From positions 38,718 through 102,717 of the forward strand of contig PGXW01000017.1 of assembly GCA_002839355.1 (NCBI GenBank): a DNA stretch of 64,000 bases, given 5' to 3'. Each line of letters starts with the position of its first letter. Positions within the stretch are counted from its first letter, which is position 1. Positions 25,214-33,782 of this stretch are shown here, piece after piece. The translations under genes were made by a program, and so were the position numbers. Below the pieces are notes generated by a model that saw nothing but the letters and a program-made list of their open reading frames with translations, had not been told where the DNA came from and made no database searches. This DNA is from Spirochaetae bacterium HGW-Spirochaetae-2. Lineage in GTDB: Bacteria > Spirochaetota > Spirochaetia > Sphaerochaetales > Sphaerochaetaceae.

Positions 25214-26335
25214 ATGAAACACAGCATACAGTGGGGAATCTGGATCGCATTGGCTCTTGTCCTGTTCCTGTTGGCATCCTCATGCTCACACACGCAGAAG
25301 GTCCATGATACCCAGGGAAAAGAAATCGAGTTGGAAGTGGATTCTCGGGACACCGTAACCATCAATGGAACCAGGCAGACCATCTATCTGGCCGGTGCAT
25401 CCAGGGACAATCCGGTGCTCCTGTGGCTCGATGGCGGTCCGGGCGGGTCGGAAGTCGGTTGGGTACGGCCCTACCTCGGTCCGTTGCACGAACACTTCAC
25501 CATTGTCTGTTGGGACCAGCGTGGGACAGCGGCAAGTTTCGCCGCAGGTCGCGATGGCCTCTCCGTCCAGCAGTTCACCGACGACGTGATCGAGCTTTCC
25601 AAAATCCTGGCGACCCGCTTCAACCAGGAGAAGATTTTCCTGCTCGGTCACTCCTGGGGCTCTGTGATCGGATTGATGGCAGCCCAGCAGGAACCGCAGC
25701 TGTTCCATGCCTATATCGGAGCCGCACAACAGATCAATTCGGTGGAAAACGATTCGATCGGGTACGAGATGATCCTCGATGGTGCGAGGGCCGCAGGTGA
25801 TGCCAAGACGCTGAAGACCATGGAGAAGCTCGGGTATCCGCCGTATGTGAAACGCCTTTCGGACGGCACCGAAGTTCCCGACGGAGATGCCTATTATCAG
25901 GTATTGAGCAGATTGTATCACTACAGCCCATCCGCTCCGGCTGACGCGAACTATCGTTCGGAAAAGATGTTCCTCGCTCCCGAACACACGTTCTTCGATC
26001 GGATCAACTTGATCCGTGGCGTTATCCGCGGTGTGAAACAGGTGTATCCGTTATTGTCCGACCTGGATTTCGAACGTGATGTCACCGAGTTGGAATGTCC
26101 GTTGTTCATCGTCAACGGCCGCTACGATATGAGTTGTGTGGCAACCATCAGCGAACGCTGGTACAACCAGGTGGAGGCTCCAGTGAAGGACCTGCTGTGG
26201 TTGGAAAGATCGGGACACAATGCCGTCTATTCCGAAGTGGACGAGTTCATGCGATATATGGTCGAAACTGTCAGACCAGTGGTGGATCGCAAACCCTCAG
26301 ATTTCGATGGCGATCTTGATGATTTCCAAATCTGA
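25214..26335 (+). CDS. Lipoprotein alpha/beta-hydrolase, proline-iminopeptidase-like
   Basis: The 373-residue envelope protein has a lipobox LLASSC (Cys24) after a hydrophobic signal. It then has an alpha/beta-hydrolase fold: the oxyanion segment LDGGPGG (72-78), the nucleophile elbow GHSWGS with Ser147, a cap region (about 190-280), the acid in NGRYDMS and the histidine in SGHNAVY. LDGGPGG and CWDQRGTA are characteristic of the prolyl-iminopeptidase/tricorn-interacting-factor branch, so peptide or amide hydrolysis outside the cytoplasm is plausible. AAAGGAG precedes the ATG. Just upstream, CCGAC-AAACA-GTCGG (25186-25200) may be an operator. Its last 39 bp overlap the convergent alcohol dehydrogenase gene. 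Confidence 0.85.
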   Translation: MKHSIQWGIWIALALVLFLLASSCSHTQKVHDTQGKEIELEVDSRDTVTINGTRQTIYLAGASRDNPVLLWLDGGPGGSEVGWVRPYLGPLHEHFTIVCWDQRGTAASFAAGRDGLSVQQFTDDVIELSKILATRFNQEKIFLLGHSWGSVIGLMAAQQEPQLFHAYIGAAQQINSVENDSIGYEMILDGARAAGDAKTLKTMEKLGYPPYVKRLSDGTEVPDGDAYYQVLSRLYHYSPSAPADANYRSEKMFLAPEHTFFDRINLIRGVIRGVKQVYPLLSDLDFERDVTELECPLFIVNGRYDMSCVATISERWYNQVEAPVKDLLWLERSGHNAVYSEVDEFMRYMVETVRPVVDRKPSDFDGDLDDFQI

Positions 26336-27331
26336 GGAACCATAGTCCTGCAAGGCTTGCGCCACTTGTTTGAACGGATACCGATGGGTCAACAGGAGTT
26401 TCGGATCGATGGTTCCGTCCTTCAACAAACCGATTGCTTGGGGGAACCCCCAGTTGGGAATCGCATGTGATGCGATCAAGCGCTTTTTCTGGAAGTGGAA
26501 ATCGTTGGCCCCGAAGGTTACCGAATCGTCCTGGTAACTGATGCCGTCGAAGACTATCGAGCTTCGAAAGCCCGCAAGCGCGATACCGTCGGCAATCGTA
26601 TTGGGAGGAGAAGTGACAATCACCCGGTCGAATCCACCGGGATACGATGCGAGAAGCTTCTCCTTCCACCCTTTGTCCGCGGTATCCACAAAGGCATCGG
26701 CGCCTAGAGAAGTCGCGACCGCCTTGCGGTGCGCTCCACGTGTCGAGGACAATCCGTGCCCCGCGACAACCACGAGGGACGCACCGTGCCTTTTCACAAT
26801 GGGCACACAGCTGAGACCGATGGTTCCCGGTCCCATGATCAATACGGTATCGTTCATCCGTAGAGTCGCCTCACGACAGAGGTCCAAGGCGACAGTGACC
26901 GGTTCGGCCAAGGTAGCCGTGGCAAAATCCAGACCTTCGAATGCTATAGCCATGGCAGCCGGCACCACCAGGTATTCGGCCATTCCGGCCTGGGTGTCCA
27001 TATAGGTCCTGATATTCCCGCAGGCATCGGGCCGTTGGTTCAAGCAGGCATCGCACATGCCGCAGGGGATGTGGTTTTGGATCACCACTGCGGTTCCCAC
27101 TGCAGGACAGGAGACACCGGGACCCGTCGATTCGATGATTCCAGCGACTTCATGCCCGAGGGGGACCGGCTGTTCATCGGGAAACTCCTTGAAGAAATGG
27201 ATATCGGTACCACAGACTCCGCAGGCTTTTATGCGTACCCGCACCTCACCTGGTCCCGCTTCACGCACCTGCTCCTGCCTGAATTCCACTTTGTCCCTGT
27301 GACATACCCATGCACTGGTGAACGTTTCCAT
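26297..27331 (-). CDS. Zinc-dependent medium-chain alcohol/polyol dehydrogenase
   Basis: The 344-residue cytoplasmic enzyme has the GroES-like catalytic domain with zinc ligands in ACGVCGTDIHF and LGHEVAG. It has the structural-zinc loop with four cysteines (CGMCDACLNQRPDAC), and a Rossmann domain starting MGPGTIGLSC. Together these mark a two-zinc MDR dehydrogenase of the threonine/sorbitol/galactitol dehydrogenase type. It oxidises or reduces a secondary alcohol with NAD(P); the exact polyol is not clear. The ATG at 27331 follows GGAGGAA with 7-bp spacing, and the longer frame to 27427 is rejected. It is monocistronic, and its stop lies inside the convergent hydrolase gene. Confidence 0.88.
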   Translation of the reverse strand: METFTSAWVCHRDKVEFRQEQVREAGPGEVRVRIKACGVCGTDIHFFKEFPDEQPVPLGHEVAGIIESTGPGVSCPAVGTAVVIQNHIPCGMCDACLNQRPDACGNIRTYMDTQAGMAEYLVVPAAMAIAFEGLDFATATLAEPVTVALDLCREATLRMNDTVLIMGPGTIGLSCVPIVKRHGASLVVVAGHGLSSTRGAHRKAVATSLGADAFVDTADKGWKEKLLASYPGGFDRVIVTSPPNTIADGIALAGFRSSIVFDGISYQDDSVTFGANDFHFQKKRLIASHAIPNWGFPQAIGLLKDGTIDPKLLLTHRYPFKQVAQALQDYGSSDLEIIKIAIEI

Positions 27332-27427
27332 GTGCGGTTCCTCCCTGTATCTGTTGAATGTAACCCAAAAGGTTGTGGAAATCCAGCTTCTCAAGGAATC
27401 GAGCTCCCCTTGGAATTGTATTTCCAT

Positions 27428-27457
27428 TTGACATATATATTGCTGGTACCTTACGAT
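27428..27457 (+). promoter_or_regulatory. Promoter of the 27485 lipoprotein gene
   Basis: A perfect TTGACA (27428-27433) is followed after 18 bp by TACGAT (27452-27457). The ATG at 27485 is about 21 nt beyond the expected transcript start, with AGAGGAGGA between. Confidence 0.65.
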
Positions 27458-27484
27458 TGTGGCACAACGTAAGAGGAGGAACCT

Positions 27485-28135
27485 ATGAAAAAGTGGAGTT
27501 TATTGGGAATCGGCGTGCTGGTCGCACTGGCTTTCACGAGCTGTATGTCGATGTTCACCGCATTGACAGTCGATCCGCCTGTTTCCACAGATGCTTCGAT
27601 GTTGGTATTGGAAGCTGAAGACGGAACAACAGGAGACTATCTGTTCAATACGAATGCCACGGGCTGGGCCCCGTTGGTCGAGGACAAGAACGGGAATATC
27701 GTTCCATTCAAGATGGTGAATATCCTGGCCGATTCGGACACCTTCTATTTTGCGGAGAATATCACGGCAGGTACCTATACGCTGAAAGGTTTCAGGCATG
27801 TCTATACCGACTACGGTCTATTGCCGAATGGTATCATCCCCAATTATGAGCCGTACGTATCGAACCACTATCATGTCCGTCAGGAATTCATGCTGGACAA
27901 GCCTGTAGTATTACAGGTCAAACCAGCCGAAATGGCCTCCTTTGGAAAGTATTCCATTACCAGCTCATGGGTGGGTGGCGCTGCGGGAACCACAGACGAC
28001 CGGTGGAAAGTCGCGCCATCGTCTGTCAAGATTGTCTCCAATCCCGCCGACAGGAACATGTTGCGGGCTGTCAAAGGCATAACCAACGCGAACTGGGCAC
28101 CGTGGAACGCTCGGAATCCTGAGAATCCATTATAA
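27485..28135 (+). CDS. Lipoprotein of unknown function
   Basis: The 216-residue product has a clear lipoprotein signal: MKKW, a Leu/Val core and the lipobox FTSC with Cys20. The mature part seems to be a beta-rich domain: a carbohydrate-binding-like or Ig-like pattern (AGTYTLKGFRHVYTDYG, KPVVLQVKPAEMASFGKYS). It ends in a short Trp/Asn-rich tail. No family is recognised. The gene has its own promoter, a strong ribosome site (AGAGGAGGA) and a strong terminator, so it forms a well-expressed single-gene unit. It may be a structural or binding lipoprotein of the outer membrane or periplasm. Confidence 0.75.
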   Translation: MKKWSLLGIGVLVALAFTSCMSMFTALTVDPPVSTDASMLVLEAEDGTTGDYLFNTNATGWAPLVEDKNGNIVPFKMVNILADSDTFYFAENITAGTYTLKGFRHVYTDYGLLPNGIIPNYEPYVSNHYHVRQEFMLDKPVVLQVKPAEMASFGKYSITSSWVGGAAGTTDDRWKVAPSSVKIVSNPADRNMLRAVKGITNANWAPWNARNPENPL

Positions 28136-28152
28136 ATCACAAAACACCATGT

Positions 28153-28186
28153 AAAAGGAGCGATATTCGTGTCGCTCCTTTTTTAT
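28153..28186 (+). terminator. Rho-independent terminator after the lipoprotein gene
   Basis: AAAAGGAGCGA (28153-28163) pairs perfectly with TCGCTCCTTTT (28172-28182) around an 8-nt loop, and the T-run continues to 28184. It ends the single-gene lipoprotein transcript and insulates the hydrogenase operon. Confidence 0.9.
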
Positions 28187-28210
28187 TGCACTAATATATT
28201 TGTTTTGCAT

Positions 28211-28239
28211 TTGATTTATCCTATATGGGATGATAATAT
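28211..28239 (+). promoter_or_regulatory. Predicted promoter of the hydCBA operon
   Basis: TTGATT (28211-28216) and TAATAT (28234-28239) are spaced by 17 bp in an AT-rich stretch. The expected leader to the hydC ATG at 28303 is about 55-60 nt. A clear Rex or other redox operator was not recognised. Confidence 0.55.
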
Positions 28240-28302
28240 GTTACGTAAAGAATATTAACTGTGGAGCAGCGCATGTAGGACACGAAAAACCAAGGAGCGA
28301 AT

Positions 28303-28857
28303 ATGGCACAAGTCGCAACAACGGAACAGTACAGTTCCGCCCCTCCTGTACACACTCTGGATCTGAAGGATGTCATTCCGGTAATCGACGACATCATCGA
28401 ACGGTATCGCAGTACACGAGGTGCCTTGATTCCCGTCCTGCAATCGGCCCAGAACCTTCTGGGCCACCTCCCCAAGGACCTGCTGGTCCATATCAGCAAC
28501 AAGCTCGACATCCCCTACAGCGAGGTTGCCGGAGTGGTAACCTTCTACTCCTTTTTTACCACGACACCCCGCGGAGTTCATACTGTCCGCGTCTGCCTCG
28601 GCACAGCCTGCTACGTGCGGGGAGGCAAGGAGGTGTTGGAAGCAATCAGCAAGGAACTCGGCATAGAAGTTGGCCAGACAACCGACGACCGGCAGTTTTC
28701 CCTGGAAATCGGTCGGTGTTTCGGTGCATGCGGCTTGGCTCCCGTCGTCATGGTAGACGACACCGTACACCAGCGGGTCAAACCCAGTCGGATAAAGAAC
28801 CTGCTTGAACCGTACCGGGCAGACCAGGGAGAGGAGGCAGAACATGGCGACCGTTAG
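28303..28857 (+). CDS. hydC: [FeFe]-hydrogenase gamma subunit (NuoE-like)
   Basis: The 184-residue protein is the thioredoxin-like [2Fe-2S] subunit of a trimeric NAD-linked, probably electron-bifurcating [FeFe]-hydrogenase. The cluster ligands are Cys98, Cys103, Cys139 and Cys143 (VCLGTACY and RCFGACG). The N-terminal helical part (residues 20-85) with LLGHLPKDLL and VAGVVTFYSFF is typical of NuoE. AAGGAG precedes the ATG. Its last 14 bp overlap hydB, and hydB in turn overlaps hydA by 8 bp, so the three subunits are made from one mRNA by coupled translation. Confidence 0.93.
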   Translation: MAQVATTEQYSSAPPVHTLDLKDVIPVIDDIIERYRSTRGALIPVLQSAQNLLGHLPKDLLVHISNKLDIPYSEVAGVVTFYSFFTTTPRGVHTVRVCLGTACYVRGGKEVLEAISKELGIEVGQTTDDRQFSLEIGRCFGACGLAPVVMVDDTVHQRVKPSRIKNLLEPYRADQGEEAEHGDR

Positions 28858-31800
28858 GAATTTGCAGTCGTTCGTCAAGAAATCGGAAACCATCATCAAG
28901 CGGTCGGAGCAAGCGAAGCGGGAGACCACCGTACTGGTCTGCACCGGAGGCGGGTGTATCGCAAGCGGATCCCTGGAGATTGTCGAAGCGTTCAAAAGCG
29001 CGATACAAGCGGCGGGCCTGACACACAAGGTCGTGGGCACCGGGTGTATGGGTCCTTGTTCGAAAGGCCCGGTTGTCCGGATAGTGCCGGAGAACTGCAT
29101 CTATCAGAATCTATCCGTACAGGATGTCGAACGTGTGGTTTCGGAACACCTGGTCGGGGGCACACCGGTACAGGATTTGCTTTTGACCGACGACCACCCT
29201 GAGAAGATAATCCACGAAGAGAAGGAATCGGCCTTTCTTGGTCCACAACGCAAGGTTGTCCTACGCAATTGCGGACTGATCGACCCGCTCGACATAGAAG
29301 CCTATATCGGCAGGCGCGGCTATCAGGGCTTGGTGAAAGTCCTGTCGGGCATGACCAGCGGACAGATCATCGGGGAACTCAAGGAATCGGGCCTGAAAGG
29401 ACGTGGAGGAGCCGGTTTCCCAACATGGCTGAAATGGCATTTTACCGCGGACAGCCCCGGGATAGAGAAGTATGTGTTGTGCAACGCCGACGAAGGGGAT
29501 CCGGGAGCATTCATGGACCGTTCGGTACTCGAAGGAGATCCGCACAGTATCATCGAAGGCATGGCGATCGCTGCTTTCGCGATTGGGGCGACACAGGGCT
29601 ATGTGTATGTCCGCGCCGAATACCCGCTGGCGGTCGCAAGGCTCAAGCATGCCATAGACCAAGCCAGGGATTACGGCCTGCTCGGCGAACAGGTACTGGG
29701 AACCACCTTTACGTTCGACCTCGATATACGCATGGGTTCCGGAGCCTTCGTCTGCGGCGAGGAGACTGCCCTTATCAATTCCATCGAAGGAAAGCGGGGT
29801 GAACCCAGGCCCCGGCCACCCTTCCCTGCCCAGAAGGGACTGTGGAATTGTCCAACCCTTTTGAACAATGTGGAGACCTATGCGAATGTCGGGGCAATCA
29901 TCGACTTCGGTGCATCGTGGTACAACACGACGGGCACCGACCAAAGCAAAGGGACCAAAGTGTTCGCCCTTGCGGGAGCTGTGCGGACTACTGGTCTGGT
30001 GGAGATTCCCATAGGGACGGCGTTGGGGGACCTGGTCTTTTCGATCGGCGGTGGAATCAAGCAAGGACGGGCCTTCAAGGCCGCCCAGATCGGCGGACCT
30101 TCTGGGGGATGCATACCCAGGGAACATCTTGGGGTTCCCCTCGATTACGAACCGTTGAAGGAATTGGGAGCCATCATGGGTTCCGGTGGATTGATTGTCT
30201 TGGATGACCAAGCCTGCATGGTCGATGTGGCACGGTATTTCCTCGAGTTCGTACAGGAGGAATCGTGTGGCAAGTGCGTCCCCTGTCGAGTGGGAACCAA
30301 GCGGATGCTCGAAATCCTGGAACGGATCTGTGCCGGTGACGGACAGGAAAGTGATATCGACAAGCTGATCGAACTCGGTACTTGGATAAAACAGACCGCT
30401 CTCTGTGGCCTCGGGCAGACTGCGCCGAACCCCGTCCTCTCGACCATACGTCATTTCCGCGGCGAATATGAGGCCCATATCCGCGACAAGCATTGCGAGG
30501 CGGGTGTTTGCCCTGGCTTGGTACGGGCTCCGTGCCAAAGTGCGTGTCCCGCGCATGTCGATATCCCCGGATTCGTCTCCCTGGTGGGAGAGGGGCGCTA
30601 TGCCGAGGCCTTGTTGTTGCACCGTGAACGCAACCCGTTGGCGGCCATTTGCTCACGGGTCTGCTTCCACACCTGCGAGGACAAGTGCCGGCGCAACAGC
30701 TTGGATGAAGCAGTGAATGTGCGCAGCATCAAACGCTACCTGGTGGATCAGGAAGTGACTATCCAAATTCCCGAGGTCCGTGCGAACGATACCAATGCCA
30801 AACGGAAGGTAACCATTGTGGGTGCCGGTCCAGCAGGACTATCTTGCGCCTATTTCCTTGCACGCATCGGGTACAAACCGAAAATACTGGAAGCGGCTGT
30901 CAGGCCAGGGGGAATGCTTGTCCAGACCATTCCCGCGTATCGGCTTCCCCGGGAAACCATGGCCAGGGAGATCCGCATGATCGAACGCATGGGAGTAGAG
31001 ATCGTGACCGAGAAGCGAATGGGAACCGACTTCACGTTGCAAAGCCTGCTTGATGATGGACACGAAGCGATTTTCCTCGCCCTCGGAGCACCCGACTCCC
31101 TCTCCATGGGATTGCCGGGCGAACAGGCGGACGGTGTGGTACAGGCGGTTCCGTTCCTCCAGCGCTACAATATCCGCGGCTCCGTCGATGTTGGCAAGCA
31201 TGTGGTGGTGATCGGCGGCGGTAATGCGGCGATCGATGCGGCAAGGACTGCCCTGCGACTCGGCGCCGAAACGGTGCAGATCGTGTACCGCAGAAGCCAG
31301 GAAGAAATGCCGGCCTACGAAGAGGAAGTCGCCGAAGCCCTCCAGGAGGGAGTCACCATCAGCTGCCTCACACAACCGGTCGAGATTGTGAAGGACAAGA
31401 ACGGGCACGTGAAGGCGGTAAGCTGCCTACGAATGGGACTCGGTTCCTTCGATGCCTCGGGTAGACGGCGTCCGATGGCACAAAGCCAGGACCCGGTGAC
31501 TATCAAGGCGGACCAGGTGATCATGGCAATCGGACAACGGTTGGATATCTCGGATTTGACTGGCGATGCGCCCATCATGCTGAACGACCGGAAATTCATT
31601 TCCGTCGATCCGGTAACAGGGGCAACCAGCCTGAAAGGAGTATATGCCGGGGGGGATTGCACCGAAGGTCCATCGTCGGTTGTGGAGGCGATTGCCGCCG
31701 GAGAACGTGCTGCGGTCGGCATGGATATGTTCCTCACAGGCGAAAACCATGCATTCTGGCGATTTGAACAGGTCACCGAAACCTCGTACGATCCCGATGC

Positions 31801-32008
31801 GGAGATTTCCTTGGAGAAGCGGGCACCGGTGAGACAAATTCCCATCGAGCGGAGAAAGCATAACTTCGAGGAGGTGGAACTCCCATGGACCGAAGTGGTG
31901 GCCATGGCACAGGCCCACAGGTGTCTGCGTTGCGATTACGGCAAACATATCAATGAGAATCCCTCGGAACAGACCGCAAAAGTAAGAAAGGAGGCATCCC
32001 ATGTGTAG
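28844..32008 (+). CDS. hydB: [FeFe]-hydrogenase beta subunit (NuoF-like) fused to GltD-type flavoprotein
   Basis: The 1054-residue protein has four parts. Residues about 25-110 are a thioredoxin-like [2Fe-2S] domain (Cys33, Cys38, Cys68, Cys72). Residues about 140-540 are the NuoF core that binds FMN and NADH (GRGGAGFPTW near 186) with a [4Fe-4S] site (Cys475, Cys478, Cys481, Cys521). Residues about 545-620 hold two clusters of cysteines as in the N-terminus of glutamate synthase beta. Residues about 650-1000 are a GltD/NfnB-like flavoprotein with FAD motif VGAGPAG (from 660) and a second nucleotide motif VIGGGNAAID (from 791). Usual HydB is about 600 residues, so the last 450 are an added NAD(P)H-oxidoreductase module. 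The ATG at 28844 follows GAGGAGG. Confidence 0.92.
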   Translation: MATVRNLQSFVKKSETIIKRSEQAKRETTVLVCTGGGCIASGSLEIVEAFKSAIQAAGLTHKVVGTGCMGPCSKGPVVRIVPENCIYQNLSVQDVERVVSEHLVGGTPVQDLLLTDDHPEKIIHEEKESAFLGPQRKVVLRNCGLIDPLDIEAYIGRRGYQGLVKVLSGMTSGQIIGELKESGLKGRGGAGFPTWLKWHFTADSPGIEKYVLCNADEGDPGAFMDRSVLEGDPHSIIEGMAIAAFAIGATQGYVYVRAEYPLAVARLKHAIDQARDYGLLGEQVLGTTFTFDLDIRMGSGAFVCGEETALINSIEGKRGEPRPRPPFPAQKGLWNCPTLLNNVETYANVGAIIDFGASWYNTTGTDQSKGTKVFALAGAVRTTGLVEIPIGTALGDLVFSIGGGIKQGRAFKAAQIGGPSGGCIPREHLGVPLDYEPLKELGAIMGSGGLIVLDDQACMVDVARYFLEFVQEESCGKCVPCRVGTKRMLEILERICAGDGQESDIDKLIELGTWIKQTALCGLGQTAPNPVLSTIRHFRGEYEAHIRDKHCEAGVCPGLVRAPCQSACPAHVDIPGFVSLVGEGRYAEALLLHRERNPLAAICSRVCFHTCEDKCRRNSLDEAVNVRSIKRYLVDQEVTIQIPEVRANDTNAKRKVTIVGAGPAGLSCAYFLARIGYKPKILEAAVRPGGMLVQTIPAYRLPRETMAREIRMIERMGVEIVTEKRMGTDFTLQSLLDDGHEAIFLALGAPDSLSMGLPGEQADGVVQAVPFLQRYNIRGSVDVGKHVVVIGGGNAAIDAARTALRLGAETVQIVYRRSQEEMPAYEEEVAEALQEGVTISCLTQPVEIVKDKNGHVKAVSCLRMGLGSFDASGRRRPMAQSQDPVTIKADQVIMAIGQRLDISDLTGDAPIMLNDRKFISVDPVTGATSLKGVYAGGDCTEGPSSVVEAIAAGERAAVGMDMFLTGENHAFWRFEQVTETSYDPDAEISLEKRAPVRQIPIERRKHNFEEVELPWTEVVAMAQAHRCLRCDYGKHINENPSEQTAKVRKEASHV

Positions 32009-33782
32009 GTTGACGATCAATGGGAAAGAACTGCATGTCGCCGACAACAGTACGATCCTGCAAGCGGCGGCTTCTGTCGGTATCAGTATTCCTACCCTCT
32101 GCTACCTTGAAGGTCTTACTCCCATGGGTGCCTGCCGGGTATGCCTGGTGGAAATCGAGGGAGCTCCCACGTTGTCCGCCTCCTGTTCGACTCCAGTCCG
32201 GGAAGGCATGGTGGTGCAGACAAATTCCAAACGGGTACGCGAAGCGCGCAAGACCGTGGTGGAACTCCTCCTCAGTGAACATGACGGGGACTGCCAGTTG
32301 TGTGAACGGAGCGACGATTGCGAGTTGCGGCAACTGGCCGATGAGTTGGGTATCCGAAGCAACCGGTATGAGGGGGCAAAGCCGTTCTCGACCGTTGACA
32401 ATTCGAGCGTCGCACTGGTAAGGAACAACGGGAAATGCATCAAATGCCGACGGTGTGTCCAAGTCTGTTCCGATATCCAGCATGTGGGTGTACTATCCGC
32501 CCAATATCGAGGCTACCATACCACGATCGGTCCGGCATTCACCAATACCCTCGATAGCGTCGCTTGTGTGCAATGTGGACAATGTGCCGCGGTGTGCCCC
32601 GTTGGAGCGATTGTCGAGACGAACCATATCGAACCGGTATTGGCCGCACTGGACAATCCCAAGACACATGTCGTCGTCCAGACGGCACCTGCGATCAGAG
32701 CGGCGCTGGGCGAATGCTTCGGACTTCCCCCCGGAACCTTGGTAACGGGGAAAATGGTCTCGGCCCTTCGTGAGCTGGGCTTCGACGCGGTATTCGACAC
32801 TGACTTCACCGCGGACCTGACAATCATGGAGGAAGGAACGGAACTGTTGACCAGGTTGCGCAACAAGTTTGTCTTGGGGCAGCCGGGTCGGCTTCCCCAA
32901 TTCACCAGTTGTTCTCCGGGGTGGATCAACTATGCCGAGCACTACTTTCCCGATACGCTCGACAAGATATCCACCTGCAAATCCCCGCAACAGATGTTCG
33001 GAGCCTTGGCCAAGACCTATTACGCCCAGAAGGCCGGCATAGATCCCGCGAACATGGTGGTTGTATCGGTCATGCCCTGCACTGCCAAGAAATTCGAGGC
33101 GGCACGACCCGAGATGCGCTCCAGCGGTTTCCAGGATGTCGATTATGTGCTGACAACAAGGGAACTCGGTGATTTGATCAAGATGGGCGGTATAGATTTC
33201 AACGCCTTGCCCGAGGGCACCATGGATGCTCCATTGGGAATTTCAACCGGAGCCGCGGATATATTCGCCAATACCGGAGGGGTCATGGAGGCGGCGTTGC
33301 GTACTGTCCATGCGGTCACCACCGGTCGCTCGCTCGGTACCGAAGACCTGCATATCGCACCATTGGCCGGACTGGAGGGCATAAAGACAGCATCGGTGGT
33401 CCTTACCGGTACGGTGGACGCATGGTCGTTCCTCGAAGGAAAGGAGGTGAAGGTTGCGGTAGCCCATGGTCTGGGAAACGCAGCGACCCTGATCGACCAT
33501 ATTCGATCCAACCCCGACGAATTCCAATTCGTCGAGATCATGACGTGTCCCGGAGGCTGTATCGGCGGCGGCGGACAACCACGGTTCACCACCGACGAAG
33601 TGAGGAAAGCCCGCATCGCGGCTATCTACAAGGAGGATGAAGGTCGGGAACTCAGGCAATCACACGAAAATCCCGCGGTCCAGGCCTTGTACAAGGAGTT
33701 CCTGGGAAAACCATTGGGAGAAAAGTCACACCACCTGCTCCATACGGATTATGCGGCGAAACCTCGGGTCAATACTCCGTAG
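32001..33782 (+). CDS. hydA: [FeFe]-hydrogenase catalytic subunit
   Basis: The 593-residue cytoplasmic enzyme evolves or oxidises H2. From the N-terminus it carries a [2Fe-2S] domain (Cys34, 45, 48, 62), a His/Cys-ligated [4Fe-4S] (His94, Cys98, 101, 107) and two ferredoxin-type [4Fe-4S] sites (Cys146-156 and Cys189-199). The H-cluster domain has ligands Cys304 (TSCSPGW), Cys360 (MPCTAKK) and Cys516/Cys520 (TCPGGCIGGGGQP). This is the M3 group typical of HydABC bifurcating enzymes using NADH and ferredoxin together. The H-cluster maturases HydE, HydF and HydG are not in the window. The start overlaps hydB by 8 bp with AAAGGAGG upstream. The 3' end overlaps the convergent TolC-like gene by 14 bp. 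Confidence 0.96.
   Translation: MCRLTINGKELHVADNSTILQAAASVGISIPTLCYLEGLTPMGACRVCLVEIEGAPTLSASCSTPVREGMVVQTNSKRVREARKTVVELLLSEHDGDCQLCERSDDCELRQLADELGIRSNRYEGAKPFSTVDNSSVALVRNNGKCIKCRRCVQVCSDIQHVGVLSAQYRGYHTTIGPAFTNTLDSVACVQCGQCAAVCPVGAIVETNHIEPVLAALDNPKTHVVVQTAPAIRAALGECFGLPPGTLVTGKMVSALRELGFDAVFDTDFTADLTIMEEGTELLTRLRNKFVLGQPGRLPQFTSCSPGWINYAEHYFPDTLDKISTCKSPQQMFGALAKTYYAQKAGIDPANMVVVSVMPCTAKKFEAARPEMRSSGFQDVDYVLTTRELGDLIKMGGIDFNALPEGTMDAPLGISTGAADIFANTGGVMEAALRTVHAVTTGRSLGTEDLHIAPLAGLEGIKTASVVLTGTVDAWSFLEGKEVKVAVAHGLGNAATLIDHIRSNPDEFQFVEIMTCPGGCIGGGGQPRFTTDEVRKARIAAIYKEDEGRELRQSHENPAVQALYKEFLGKPLGEKSHHLLHTDYAAKPRVNTP

Noticed and set aside
28240..28302. Rex-type redox operator upstream of hydC
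   Set aside because: GTTAC and TTAAC fragments are present but no symmetric Rex site with proper spacing could be made.
29261..30622. 453-residue minus-strand frame opposite hydB
   Set aside because: It overlaps the NuoF core, whose motifs are intact on the plus strand; no family resemblance on the minus strand.
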